Below, piece after piece: positions 27,525 to 36,737 of a stretch of DNA of 64,000 bases. Position 1 is the first letter of the stretch, and the number at the start of each line of letters is the position of its first letter. The DNA lies in NCBI GenBank assembly GCA_902626585.1, contig CACOGA010000007.1:28665-92664 (forward strand). The letters run 5' to 3'. This DNA comes from an uncultured Bacteroidota bacterium. GTDB lineage: Bacteria; Bacteroidota; Bacteroidia; Flavobacteriales; Flavobacteriaceae. The position numbers were made by a program, and so were the translations under genes. Below the pieces are notes generated by a model, which did no database searches, had not been told where the DNA came from, and was given only the letters and a program-made list of their open reading frames with translations.

Positions 27525-28388
27525 ATGAATGTAGTAACTAAATCAAAAGTTGCAGGTTTAATTCTTGCCATACCAATTATATTTTTTGGACTAGAAAATT
27601 CATACTCAGTTTATTTATTTTTAATAGTTATGCTCTCTGTTGGTATTCCTCACGGCTCAGTAGATCATATAATAGCTTTTATAAACCCAAAGGCTAGAAA
27701 GTTTAACAATAAGTTTTTATTTTATTTAACCTATCTCTCACTTATTACATTTAATATAATATTGTGGATTATATCACCATTTATCGGATTATTTGTTTTT
27801 CTAATCATTTCCTGCTACCACTTTGGAGAAACCCAGGTAATTGGTTATAATCCAACAGATAATAAACTTCTAAATTTTGTTGTAGGCGCAAATATTTTGT
27901 TGTCATTATTCCTTAATAATATTGTAGAGCTTCAAGAAATATTATACATAATCCCCGAGTTTTCTAATTTTGATTTGTCATCGTTTGACAGTGTTTTCTT
28001 TCTTTTAATTGCTGTTGCTGTTTTAATGTTATCAATTCTGAATTTTGAAATTAAAAGAAAAGTTCCTCTATATGCGGAAATAACAATTCTCTACATGGTA
28101 TTTTTTCACACTGATTTATTGACTTCTTTCGCATTATATTTTGGGTTTTGTCATTCTTTGCCAATGCTAATGTTAGAGTTTGAAGAATTTAAAAATGATA
28201 ATTTTATAAAATTTTATTTAAAAACTTTACCATTTACAATACTTTCGATAATTTTTGGATTTTTAATATATCAATTTAACAACGACTTACTTACAAGTGA
28301 TAATTTAATATTATTTGTTTTTATTATCATTTCAAGCTTGACCCTTCCTCACGTTTTTATCATGAGGGATTTTGTCAAGGATAAATAA
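27525..28388 (+). CDS. blh: Beta-carotene 15,15'-dioxygenase, Brp/Blh family
   Basis: 287 residues, an integral membrane enzyme with seven or eight helices that cleaves beta-carotene into two retinal molecules, the chromophore of the adjacent proteorhodopsin. The iron-ligand histidines are visible in GIPHGSVDH (about residue 43), SCYHFGETQ (about 103), FGFCHSLPM (about 207) and LPHVFIM near the C-terminus. It lies 82 bases after the pump gene, beyond a terminator, with a near-consensus TATATTTA box at 27500-27507, so it may have its own weak promoter. The carotenoid pathway itself is not in the window apart from idi. Confidence 0.93.
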   Translation: MNVVTKSKVAGLILAIPIIFFGLENSYSVYLFLIVMLSVGIPHGSVDHIIAFINPKARKFNNKFLFYLTYLSLITFNIILWIISPFIGLFVFLIISCYHFGETQVIGYNPTDNKLLNFVVGANILLSLFLNNIVELQEILYIIPEFSNFDLSSFDSVFFLLIAVAVLMLSILNFEIKRKVPLYAEITILYMVFFHTDLLTSFALYFGFCHSLPMLMLEFEEFKNDNFIKFYLKTLPFTILSIIFGFLIYQFNNDLLTSDNLILFVFIIISSLTLPHVFIMRDFVKDK

Positions 28389-28397
28389 AATTTTTAA

Positions 28398-29369
28398 ATG
28401 TTTTCTGTAAAAACCTATACAAATAGTTACAAAGCTGAGTGGAATAGCTTTGTAGATAGTTCCAAAAACTCAACTTTTTTATTTAAAAGGGAATTTATGG
28501 ATTACCACTCTGACAGATTTCAAGACTCATCATTATTAATATTTTATGATTCTGAGCTTATTGCTTTATTTCCTTCTAATATTAAGGATAAAAAGGTTTA
28601 TTCTCATCAAGGACTTACCTACGGAGGATTAATTGTAAAAAATGATATTAAGTTCTTGAGATATCTTGAATTATTTAGTTTCCTTTTGAAATATTTTTAT
28701 GATAAGTCAATAGAAAAGATTTTCATTAAACAGATCCCTACAATTTATAATTCTAATTTTAACGGAGAGCTAGATTATCTAGCTTTTATTTGTGTAGCAA
28801 AAATTCACAGAAGGGATATTATTTCTGTTATTGATATGAAAAACGAAAATAAACTTTCGAGAGATAGAATTCAAGGATATAAAAGAGGCTTAAAAAATAA
28901 ATTAGAAATTAGAGATGATGATATTTTTGATAAATTTTGGAATTCTATATTAATTCCTACGCTATCAAATAAACATTCGGTAAGCCCAACCCACAGTTTA
29001 GATGAGATAAGGAAACTTAAAAGAGCTTTCGATAGTAATATTAAACAGTATAACGTTTATCATAATGAACAGATAGTAGCAGGAGCTACAATTTTTATTA
29101 CAAAAAATGTAGCACATGTTCAGTATATAGGTTCTAACTCAGATAAAAATTCTTTAGGTTCCTTAGATTTCCTTTTTTATAAATTAATAAATGAATTCTT
29201 TCGTGATTATGATTACTTTGACTTTGGTAATTCCCACGAACAGCAGGGAATGAAAATTAATAAGGGATTGAATTATTGGAAAGAAGGATACGGGGCGAGA
29301 TCATTGATACAAGATTATTACGAAATCAAAGCTTCAAATTTCAAAAAACTTGATGACTTACTGGTTTAA
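28398..29369 (+). CDS. FemAB/GNAT-like acyltransferase
   Basis: 323 residues. The profile fits the FemAB-like branch of the GNAT superfamily found beside polysaccharide genes: an N-terminal WNSFVDSSKNSTFLFKREFMDYH segment and a C-terminal GNAT half with IVAGATIFITKNVAHVQYIGSN and FDFGNSHEQQGMKINKGLNYWKEGYGAR. It probably attaches an acyl or aminoacyl group to a sugar or peptide of the cell surface. Nine bases separate it from blh, so it may be read through from that gene although its role belongs with the polysaccharide genes downstream. Confidence 0.72.
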   Translation: MFSVKTYTNSYKAEWNSFVDSSKNSTFLFKREFMDYHSDRFQDSSLLIFYDSELIALFPSNIKDKKVYSHQGLTYGGLIVKNDIKFLRYLELFSFLLKYFYDKSIEKIFIKQIPTIYNSNFNGELDYLAFICVAKIHRRDIISVIDMKNENKLSRDRIQGYKRGLKNKLEIRDDDIFDKFWNSILIPTLSNKHSVSPTHSLDEIRKLKRAFDSNIKQYNVYHNEQIVAGATIFITKNVAHVQYIGSNSDKNSLGSLDFLFYKLINEFFRDYDYFDFGNSHEQQGMKINKGLNYWKEGYGARSLIQDYYEIKASNFKKLDDLLV

Positions 29370-29382
29370 CAGAAAATTGGTT

Positions 29383-30645
29383 TTAATCAGAACTAATTTT
29401 TTTCAACCATAGTAATTTTCGAAAATAAATATTAAGCAATGTGAAGTGAATAATATATGTTACGAAATAAGCAATTGAAACACCAACAAATCCATATTGT
29501 TGGGTAAATAAGTAAGTTAATACCACAAATATTAATGACCATTCAATCTGAAAAAATACAAAACTTTTAGTGTCTGCTTTGGAAATCATTATATTTCCTA
29601 GAACCCAGCAGTTTATTTTAATTACATCACCCAATAAATGAAAAAGAATTATGGTATTAATAAGAACAAACTCTTTAGATAATAGGATATTAATAATTAA
29701 GTCTTTAGTAATATAGACCCCCGCAGTGATAATCATTATAATGGGAATAACTACTTTCCAAATTTTAAAGACTTCATTTTTTAGCTCATTATCACTAAGT
29801 TTAGAAAAAGTAGGGATTAAATAAAACTTAAACGTAGTTATTAGAAATAAGAGATATATGGCAGAGATTCTCCACATAGCCTCCCATGAGCCTGCATAAT
29901 CTGAACCATATTCGTCAAATAAAAAATCTCTAACTATAAATGTTGACACTATTAAACAAGTTGGTCCTACAACAGCCATGATGGAAAAACTTGATAATTT
30001 CTTCAGATTATTATATATAAACTTTTTGAAAATCCAGTTTACGTCAAATGGTTTGTATATAAGAAAGAAAGTAATATTAATGAGAAAAGAAAAAATCTGA
30101 TTTATGGCAAGTGCGTAAAAAGCACCAATTATTTCCATTTCCAGAACCAGCAGTACAAGTATAATTGCTGATATTATATTTGAAAAAATATTTACTAAAA
30201 CATAAAGTTTAATTTTATTAAGACCGTTATAAATTGATAAAAAACAGGTGTGAGCAGTTGCTGATATAATTGAAAAGATCAAAATTAGAAAGTAAAAATT
30301 TTCACTAAAATTAATTTGTAAAAAATCAGCAATTTGATCTTTAAATATTATAATTAAAGCAGAGAAAATTAAAGCACTTGTAAAGTTTATTTTGAAACTT
30401 GTTCCTATTATATCTCCAAGTTTATCTTTTTCATTTTCATATTCAGAAACATATTTTACAATACCATTTTCGATACCAAATGAACCAATAGTATTCCCAA
30501 GTCTCAAAAAGTCCTTTAATTGCCCCATTAAAAACATTCCATTGGTACCCAAGTAAACAGCTACAATTTTTGTTGAGACTAATCTTGCTAATAAGCTAAT
30601 AGCCGTACTCAAACCAGATAAAAAAGAAGTCTTGATAAAATTCAT
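29383..30645 (-). CDS. O-antigen/oligosaccharide flippase (Wzx-like)
   Basis: 420 residues with twelve or more hydrophobic helices, of the MATE/polysaccharide-transporter superfamily. The N-terminus (SGLSTAISLLARLVSTKIVAVYLGTNGMFLMGQLKDFL) is characteristic of the O-antigen translocases in Bacteroidota. It should flip undecaprenyl-linked repeat units across the inner membrane. Last of three minus-strand genes; the sulfotransferase ends four bases upstream of its ATG. Confidence 0.85.
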   Translation of the reverse strand: MNFIKTSFLSGLSTAISLLARLVSTKIVAVYLGTNGMFLMGQLKDFLRLGNTIGSFGIENGIVKYVSEYENEKDKLGDIIGTSFKINFTSALIFSALIIIFKDQIADFLQINFSENFYFLILIFSIISATAHTCFLSIYNGLNKIKLYVLVNIFSNIISAIILVLLVLEMEIIGAFYALAINQIFSFLINITFFLIYKPFDVNWIFKKFIYNNLKKLSSFSIMAVVGPTCLIVSTFIVRDFLFDEYGSDYAGSWEAMWRISAIYLLFLITTFKFYLIPTFSKLSDNELKNEVFKIWKVVIPIIMIITAGVYITKDLIINILLSKEFVLINTIILFHLLGDVIKINCWVLGNIMISKADTKSFVFFQIEWSLIFVVLTYLFTQQYGFVGVSIAYFVTYIIHFTLLNIYFRKLLWLKKISSD

Positions 30646-30648
30646 TGG

Positions 30649-31566
30649 CTAATTCTTAAAATCCTCCCATTCAGAAAAATTATATTTCAAAATATTCTTC
30701 AATGAAATTACATCATTATAATATCTATCTCTTAAAATTTTCCTTTGATTTTCAGAAATTATTTGATTTTGTGAATCAATTTTAATCCAATTTTGAATAA
30801 TCTTCTTGATTAAATTCTTGATTTTGATTCTTATTTTCATTGGAATAAAATATTTACTGATTTTTGTAAATTTCATTTTTCCTGTGGAAGATTTTCTTAA
30901 GAAGTGATATATAGTTGGAAAAATAATTTTATTTGTTTTATTTGATTTAATATTTTCTATTTTATTTAATCTCTCAACATCTAAGAAATCAAAACAATCA
31001 TTTACTACACTTAGCCTATTGGAAATTAGTTTTTCAAATGTTATTATTTTAATGTTTTCTATTCCAAAATTTTCAATAAATCGAGAAATCCACTTGTTAT
31101 ACAGTCCAAACTGATAGTACTGCTTAGGATAATCATCATATTCTTGAAAATCAGCTAATTTATCCTCCCTAATCATTTCATCAATTGATCTCTTTTCTAT
31201 GCCCAATCCTTTCATCCAGTTAAAATGTGACACATATCTGTCTATAGGATTTCTAAGAATAAAAATAAATTTTGGGTATTCTTGAAAGTTATCCTTGATG
31301 TTTTTAATGAAGTTATCATAATACATATATGATGTAGTTGACTCACCCTTAATCAAGGAGCCATTTTCAAATAAATTAGAATATCTAGATATTTCAAAAT
31401 TGGTAAACTGATCAAATGATTTATTATTCCAGTAGACTGGCTCTTTTTCTTTTGACATTGAAATTTTTGGGTGTGTATCTAATAGCTCATGCAGACTAGT
31501 TGTACCTGATTTAGCGGCCCCCGGAATAAAAAAATTTGGATTATAATGTTGTCTTATTTTTCCCAA
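30649..31566 (-). CDS. Carbohydrate sulfotransferase, PAPS-dependent
   Basis: 305 residues. The PAPS 5'-phosphosulfate loop is FFIPGAAKSGTTSLHELL (about 12-29) and the 3'-phosphate motif is FIFILRNPIDRYVSHF with its Arg and Ser. This matches heparan-sulfate/NDST-type sulfotransferases. The start is a TTG at 31566, needed to include the full first strand; it overlaps the upstream glycosyltransferase gene by 13 bases. It probably sulfates an exopolysaccharide or O-antigen built by neighbouring enzymes. PAPS synthesis genes are not in the window. Confidence 0.85.
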   Translation of the reverse strand: MGKIRQHYNPNFFIPGAAKSGTTSLHELLDTHPKISMSKEKEPVYWNNKSFDQFTNFEISRYSNLFENGSLIKGESTTSYMYYDNFIKNIKDNFQEYPKFIFILRNPIDRYVSHFNWMKGLGIEKRSIDEMIREDKLADFQEYDDYPKQYYQFGLYNKWISRFIENFGIENIKIITFEKLISNRLSVVNDCFDFLDVERLNKIENIKSNKTNKIIFPTIYHFLRKSSTGKMKFTKISKYFIPMKIRIKIKNLIKKIIQNWIKIDSQNQIISENQRKILRDRYYNDVISLKNILKYNFSEWEDFKN

Positions 31567-32693
31567 GAAGAAATATATTTTAATGCAATATTTTTATAAT
31601 CGTGATGTTTCATAATAAATTTTCTTGCGTTTTTGGAAATATTTTCCAAATGTATTGGATTTTCTATTAGCCAAGATAATTTTTCTACAATTTTGGATAC
31701 ATTTGGTAAGGCATTTATTGCAACACTATCTTCCTTTAAATTATACAGTTCAAGCCATTTGTCTTCAGCGCCGGTAAATACAACTTTTCCTAACGCCATG
31801 GCCTCCAAAGCATTGTAGCCTTGGTCATATGCATAAACTTGGTCCATTATAATATCACAATCTTTTACATTTTTTAAATGTTCTAAGTAAGGTTTGTCGA
31901 TTGTCCTAATAATTTTAATTTTTTTGTAATATTTTTTTTCTATAATTGACAAGGAATCATTAAAAAACCTATTTCCTTTTTTTATTTTATTTTTTGAGTT
32001 AATTGCATGCAAAATGTAAATTTTATCTCTTTTTTTCACAATAGTTTTTTTTAATTTATCAATATTAACAGGGTTTGGAATCATTCCAAGATATTTTTCG
32101 GTTCCCACATAAGGAAGGTGATAATCAAGGTCAGAACTAATAATACCAACTACATTTTTTTTTACATATTCGCTGAGTTTTGAATAGCTGGAACTTAAAT
32201 ACTTAAGAGTTTGCTTATACTCACTTTTTAAAGAATTGTCTTCAAAATAGGGAGTTAGTATGGAATATTTAAATTTTCTTTCATATGAATAACTAACACT
32301 TGTGAAGTCTACTCCGCACGCCAATAAAAAAACCTTTTTATTATTTCTAAATATGTGTTTTAATAGTATCTTTTCCATAAAAGGAGAGGTTCTAAATCCT
32401 CTTTCATTAATCAGCTGAACAATATCAAAACCCTTTAGATTATTTAGTTTAAAAATTGATTTAATAAAAATTTCAAATTCATTTAAACTGATCCCGGTTA
32501 ATTTATCTATTATTTTTGCTATTATTTTTAGTATTTTTTTTTCAAAAAGTGAAGATTTAATAAGAATATCAACATCATAATTTTTAAATCCATCGCCACT
32601 ACCCAATAAAGTAACGGTATGTCCGTTCTCTTGTAAACCTTGTTTTAATGAATTGTGAAGATTACTATATTCTCCGATGAGTAGGATTTTCAT
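31554..32693 (-). CDS. Glycosyltransferase, GT-B fold, group 1-like
   Basis: 379 residues with the two Rossmann halves of a GT-B enzyme. The N-terminal half starts MKILLIGEYSNLHNSLKQGL; the C-terminal half has YAYDQGYNALEAMALGKVVFTG, the E-x7-E-like donor-binding region of GT4 enzymes, and ends with NARKFIMKHHDYKNIALKY. Donor and acceptor sugars cannot be told. First gene of the minus-strand group with the sulfotransferase and flippase, and divergent from the next glycosyltransferase across 36 bases. Confidence 0.78.
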   Translation of the reverse strand: MKILLIGEYSNLHNSLKQGLQENGHTVTLLGSGDGFKNYDVDILIKSSLFEKKILKIIAKIIDKLTGISLNEFEIFIKSIFKLNNLKGFDIVQLINERGFRTSPFMEKILLKHIFRNNKKVFLLACGVDFTSVSYSYERKFKYSILTPYFEDNSLKSEYKQTLKYLSSSYSKLSEYVKKNVVGIISSDLDYHLPYVGTEKYLGMIPNPVNIDKLKKTIVKKRDKIYILHAINSKNKIKKGNRFFNDSLSIIEKKYYKKIKIIRTIDKPYLEHLKNVKDCDIIMDQVYAYDQGYNALEAMALGKVVFTGAEDKWLELYNLKEDSVAINALPNVSKIVEKLSWLIENPIHLENISKNARKFIMKHHDYKNIALKYISSWEK

Positions 32694-32729
32694 TATATTG
32701 TTATCTATTGATTCAAATATATATTTTTA

Positions 32730-33539
32730 ATGTCGAATCTTATTGACCAAAAAAATAATTTAGAAATATTAATTTCTACAACGGGAAAAAACGATATAGA
32801 TTTTATTGAAAATATTTTTTTTGAAAATAATTATGAAAGTTTTCCAATTCTTATCGTAAATCAGTCTGATAAAATTATCAAAAAAGATAATCAGAATATT
32901 AAGATAATCAACACAGACTCCAGAGGCCTATCATTAAGTAGAAATTTAGCAATTAAAAATTCCTCAAAAAAATATTGCCTGCTTGCCGATGATGATATCG
33001 TTTATAAAGAGGGCTTTTATGAAAATATCTTAGATGCTTTTGAACAAAATATTAATGCAGACGTAATCACATTTATGATGGTTGATGAGAAAGGGAATTT
33101 ATTCAAGAAATATTCAGAAAATATTAATCACAACTACAAAAGCATTAGAGAGGTGAATTCAGTAGTAATAGCATTTAAGAGAGAATCAGTAATTAAAAAT
33201 AATATTGAATTTGATCCGTTATTTGGTCTAGGAGGTACTTTTGAGACGGGAGAAGAATATGTTTTTTTAAGAAATTGCCTAGAAAAAAAACTAAAAGTAT
33301 TATTTCGGCCAAAAATAATTCTTCAACATGATTCGAAAAGTTCGGGAAAATTGGCATTCAGAGATAAAAATATTTTTGCTAGGGCTGCAATTTTTCATAA
33401 GTTTCATGGATCTTTATCTTACCTTAAATTATTACATCATATTTATTTACTAAAGAGAAAAAATTTGATTGGTTGCAGTGATTTTATTAATAAGTTTTTG
33501 GTAGGTTTAGAGGGGATTAAAAAATTTAAATCAATATGA
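32730..33539 (+). CDS. Glycosyltransferase family 2-like protein
   Basis: 269 residues of the GT-A fold. Nucleotide-sugar site: ILISTTGKNDI at the start, DSRGLSLSRNLAIKNS, and the metal-binding DDDIVY (DxD-like) at about 90. GLGGTFETGEEYVFLRNCL follows as the acceptor region. It lacks a membrane segment. Overlaps the next gene (FdtA-like) by ATGA, so both are translated together. A TATATTTT stretch lies immediately before the ATG. Confidence 0.8.
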   Translation: MSNLIDQKNNLEILISTTGKNDIDFIENIFFENNYESFPILIVNQSDKIIKKDNQNIKIINTDSRGLSLSRNLAIKNSSKKYCLLADDDIVYKEGFYENILDAFEQNINADVITFMMVDEKGNLFKKYSENINHNYKSIREVNSVVIAFKRESVIKNNIEFDPLFGLGGTFETGEEYVFLRNCLEKKLKVLFRPKIILQHDSKSSGKLAFRDKNIFARAAIFHKFHGSLSYLKLLHHIYLLKRKNLIGCSDFINKFLVGLEGIKKFKSI

Positions 33540-33952
33540 ATTCAAGAATCGATGATGTCAAGCTAATTGATATTCCTAAAATTGTTGATCCAAAAGGAAG
33601 AGGGAACCTTTCTGTAATTGAAAAGGAAATTATTCCTTTTTCAATAAAAAGGGTTTATTACTTATATGATGTGCCAAGCGATTCATACAGAGGAGGACAT
33701 GCTCATAAAAAATTAATTCAATTTATGATACCCCTCAGTGGAAGTTTTGAGGTTTCGTTAGATGACGGAAAAAAAAGAAAAAAAATTATGCTCAACAAAC
33801 CTAATAAGGGCTTACTAATTCCTCAGGGTATATGGAGAGAAATGGATAATTTTTCTTCAGGTGCAATTTGCTTAGTTTTAGCCTCTGAGGAATTTGATGA
33901 ATCAGATTATTTCCGCGAATATGATAGGTTTAAGCAATTTAAGCTCACTTGA
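33536..33952 (+). CDS. FdtA/QdtA-like sugar 3,4-ketoisomerase (cupin)
   Basis: 138 residues, a single cupin of the WxcM-like C-terminal family. Motifs: DPKGRGNLSVIE, PFSIKRVYYLYDVP, GGHAHKKLIQFMIPLSGSFEV with the catalytic His pair, and LIPQGIWREMDNFSSGAICLVLAS. The family converts dTDP-4-keto-6-deoxyglucose to a 3-keto sugar on the way to dTDP-Fuc3NAc or Qui3NAc. The partner aminotransferase, acyltransferase and rmlAB are not nearby. Convergent overlap of eight bases with the next gene. Confidence 0.85.
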   Translation: MNSRIDDVKLIDIPKIVDPKGRGNLSVIEKEIIPFSIKRVYYLYDVPSDSYRGGHAHKKLIQFMIPLSGSFEVSLDDGKKRKKIMLNKPNKGLLIPQGIWREMDNFSSGAICLVLASEEFDESDYFREYDRFKQFKLT

Positions 33953-34820
33953 TTTTACAAATATAATTCAGTCTATAAATATCAAATAGAAATAAATTTG
34001 GGTCTTCACTTGTAAGATTTTTTTCAAGAATATTTTTAAAAATATTTGATGTCTTAATAAATATATTCTTTAAGAAAAAAAATTCTAAAATTATGTATGT
34101 TTTCAAAATTGATATACTGTGTTTTTCAATTTTGTTATTTCTGTAGCAAATAATTAAATTTTCTAAAGCCTTATGGGTTTTTTTTATGAAAATTGAGTTT
34201 TCGTCAATATTATTTACTAATACAGGATTGTCAATATGTAAAATATCAATTTTTATTTTTTTAAGTATTGAACCAAATATATAGTCGTTACCATAAGAAA
34301 CATTGTCAATCCTAGGCAAAATATCAAATAGTAAATCTCGTTTACAAATAAAGTTATTTGAAGAAATATATTTATAAGGATTTTTATTTCGAACAACAAA
34401 GTTGATTTCCTCTCTTTCCTTACCAAATTTATACCTTAAGCTAGAGTTTTTGTTTTCTGGATTTTTGTAATTACAACCTCCAAAAATTATCCTGCCTCTG
34501 TTTAATTGAGCTAAGTAATTTTTTAGAAAACTTTCATTAGTAGGAGTAGTATCAACATCGATAAATAAAAGAAATTCATACTGAGATTTTTCAGCAAGTA
34601 ATAGTCTGTTTTTAACCCTTCCAATATTTTTTTTAGATTCTATAAATCTGGAATTTGTTAATAGATTAATTTTTTGATTTAATTCATTTTTTGATGAAAA
34701 AGATCCGTCATCAATGCATATGATTTCAAAGTTAATCTTAAGCATTAGCGCTTGCTTTTCTAAAAGACTAACAAGTGGGTATGCATTATAATCAAAACAA
34801 GGAACTAATATTGATATCAT
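33945..34820 (-). CDS. Glycosyltransferase family 2 protein coupled to ftsE
   Basis: 291 residues. The start MISILVPCFDYNAYPLVSLLEKQAL and LRINFEIICIDDGS-like segment (FEIICIDDGS, about 31-40) show the GT-A nucleotide site; FLLFIDVDTTP carries the DxD. The C-terminus has no clear transmembrane helix. Its ATG overlaps the ftsE stop by four bases, and in Flavobacteria a GT2 gene next to ftsE is, to my recollection, recurrent. Target unknown. Confidence 0.8.
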   Translation of the reverse strand: MISILVPCFDYNAYPLVSLLEKQALMLKINFEIICIDDGSFSSKNELNQKINLLTNSRFIESKKNIGRVKNRLLLAEKSQYEFLLFIDVDTTPTNESFLKNYLAQLNRGRIIFGGCNYKNPENKNSSLRYKFGKEREEINFVVRNKNPYKYISSNNFICKRDLLFDILPRIDNVSYGNDYIFGSILKKIKIDILHIDNPVLVNNIDENSIFIKKTHKALENLIICYRNNKIEKHSISILKTYIILEFFFLKNIFIKTSNIFKNILEKNLTSEDPNLFLFDIYRLNYICKIK

Positions 34821-35521
34821 TCGTACACGTTTTCTATATTCAGGTCTTTATCGTGGATTTCGTCAATTCTACCATCTCTACATCTCAATATCCTACCTTT
34901 ATATTTTTTTAAAAGACTGAAATCATGTGTTGCCATTACTATGGTATTTCCATTCAGATTAATTTCTCCTAAAACATTCATTATTTCGATACTACTTTTA
35001 GGATCTAAGTTTCCAGTTGGTTCGTCAGCGATTATTATTTCGGGTTCATTAAGTAAAGCTCTTGCAATCGCAACCTTTTGTTTCTGCCCTCCAGAAAGCT
35101 GCCCAGGATACTTGGCTGATAAATTTGAAATATGGACCTTATCTAGACACGAATCAATCCTTTGTTTTTTTTCTCTTTTTTCACCCCAGCCTGTGGCATT
35201 TAAAACAAATTCTAGGTTTTTGTAGACCGTTCGATCATTTAAAAGTTGAAAATCTTGAAAGATGATACCAATTTTTCTACGTAAGAATGGGATATTTTTT
35301 TCGCCTATAGTTTTTAGATTAGTCCCTGAAATTTTAGCTTCACCGTCAATAATTTTATTTTCGGAGTACATTGATTTTAAAATACTAGATTTTCCTGAAC
35401 CAGTCTTACCAACTAAATAAATAAACTCACCTTTATTTATTTTCAGTGATAATCCAGAAATTTTTAAATCAGAGTCTAACTTAATTTCAACACCCTTGTA
35501 TTCTAGTACTGTCTTTTTCAT
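34817..35521 (-). CDS. ftsE: FtsE-like ABC ATPase of cell division
   Basis: 234 residues. Walker A VGKTGSGKSS (about 37-46), FQDFQLLNDRTV typical of FtsE, signature LSGGQKQKVAIARAL, Walker B IIIADEPTGNLDP, and switch MATHD. FtsE with FtsX controls peptidoglycan hydrolases at the septum; ftsX is not adjacent. LolD is the main alternative, but RTVYKNLEFVLNATGW is the FtsE pattern of Flavobacteria. Lies 10 bases after the NamZ gene and overlaps the glycosyltransferase gene. Confidence 0.85.
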   Translation of the reverse strand: MKKTVLEYKGVEIKLDSDLKISGLSLKINKGEFIYLVGKTGSGKSSILKSMYSENKIIDGEAKISGTNLKTIGEKNIPFLRRKIGIIFQDFQLLNDRTVYKNLEFVLNATGWGEKREKKQRIDSCLDKVHISNLSAKYPGQLSGGQKQKVAIARALLNEPEIIIADEPTGNLDPKSSIEIMNVLGEINLNGNTIVMATHDFSLLKKYKGRILRCRDGRIDEIHDKDLNIENVYE

Positions 35522-35531
35522 TTCTATTCAA

Positions 35532-36737
35532 TTAATAAACTAAGTATTTCATTCTCATTTTCTTATAAATATCTAACTTTTTTTGCCAAGATTGAATGAT
35601 TTGATTCTCAGTAAATCCATTTATAATTTGAGCTTGCAAATCTTTAGTTCCAGCAAGTTTAACGAAGTAGTTATTAAAAAAAACGTTTTTCCCTGATGTC
35701 TCAGAAAAAGCATCTAATATAAATGACAAATTAAATTTGTTAAGTCTTTCTGCTTTTGTCAGGTTTTTTCCGAAGCATAAAACATTTTCATGTTTAGGGT
35801 ATTTTGAACCGTTATTTTTTTTTGGGATAAATTTATAGTTGTTTTTACTCGGGTCTAAAAAAGGGCTACCATATATTTGAAATTGTAAGTCTGTACCTCT
35901 ACCTACACTAATGTTGGTTCCTTCAAACAAGCAAAGCGAAGGATATAAATTGACCGATATTTTATTTGGTAAATTTGGAGATGGAATAACCGGTAAATCG
36001 TATTCTTTATTTCTATCGTAATTTTTAAGCTTAATCAAAATTAGTTCTGATTTGATTTTATTTCTAAGCCAACCTTCATTATTTATCATTTTTGCATATT
36101 CGCCAATTGTTAATCCATATACGATGGGAACTTCATGCATTCCTACAAAACTTTTATTTTCTGCTTCCAACACTGGTCCGTCAACATAATGGGCATTAGG
36201 ATTTGGTCTATCCAAAACAATAAGTGGAATATCATTTCTTGCAGATGCTTCCATAACATAGTGTAAAGTGGATATATGTGTATAGAATCTTACACCAACG
36301 TCCTGAATATCAAAAATTAAAACATCAATATCTTTTAAAGAATTATCATCAATTTCTCCATATTTTCTGTTTTTCCCATGCAATGAAATTATCTCTAATC
36401 CTGTTTTGATGTCAACTTCATCATCAATATTAGCACCGTTTGGCTCGGTTCCCCTAAATCCATGTTCAGGAGCAAAAATTTTTCTAATATCAAAGTTTAA
36501 ATTAATTAAAGAATCTACTAAATGTATATGCCCAGAATCTTTCTTAAAAATCACAGAGGTATGGTTAGCAATAACTCCAATTCTCTTGTTTTTTATCATA
36601 TTTTCATATTCTGATATTTGGTTTGCACCAACAATAACATTAGATTTATATTGAGTAGGTTTTTCAATACAGTATGCTGAAAAGCTAAAATTGATTGCAA
36701 AAAAAATAAACAGAATTGAATTTTGAATTTTGAACAT
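35532..36737 (-). CDS. namZ: Exo-beta-N-acetylmuramidase NamZ-like (DUF1343)
   Basis: 401 residues with a signal peptide (1-23). DUF1343 motifs are complete: KRIGVIANHTSV, KIFAPEHGFRG, IDVLIFDIQDVGVRFYTHISTLHYVMEA, LDRPNPNAHYVDGP, VYGLTIGEYAKMINNEGWL, PSPNLPNKISVNLYPSLCLFEGTNISVGRGTDLQFQ... NamZ removes terminal MurNAc from peptidoglycan fragments in the periplasm, feeding cell-wall recycling. Its start codon lies within the first codons of the divergent permease gene (15-base 5' overlap). Confidence 0.92.
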   Translation of the reverse strand: MFKIQNSILFIFFAINFSFSAYCIEKPTQYKSNVIVGANQISEYENMIKNKRIGVIANHTSVIFKKDSGHIHLVDSLINLNFDIRKIFAPEHGFRGTEPNGANIDDEVDIKTGLEIISLHGKNRKYGEIDDNSLKDIDVLIFDIQDVGVRFYTHISTLHYVMEASARNDIPLIVLDRPNPNAHYVDGPVLEAENKSFVGMHEVPIVYGLTIGEYAKMINNEGWLRNKIKSELILIKLKNYDRNKEYDLPVIPSPNLPNKISVNLYPSLCLFEGTNISVGRGTDLQFQIYGSPFLDPSKNNYKFIPKKNNGSKYPKHENVLCFGKNLTKAERLNKFNLSFILDAFSETSGKNVFFNNYFVKLAGTKDLQAQIINGFTENQIIQSWQKKLDIYKKMRMKYLVY

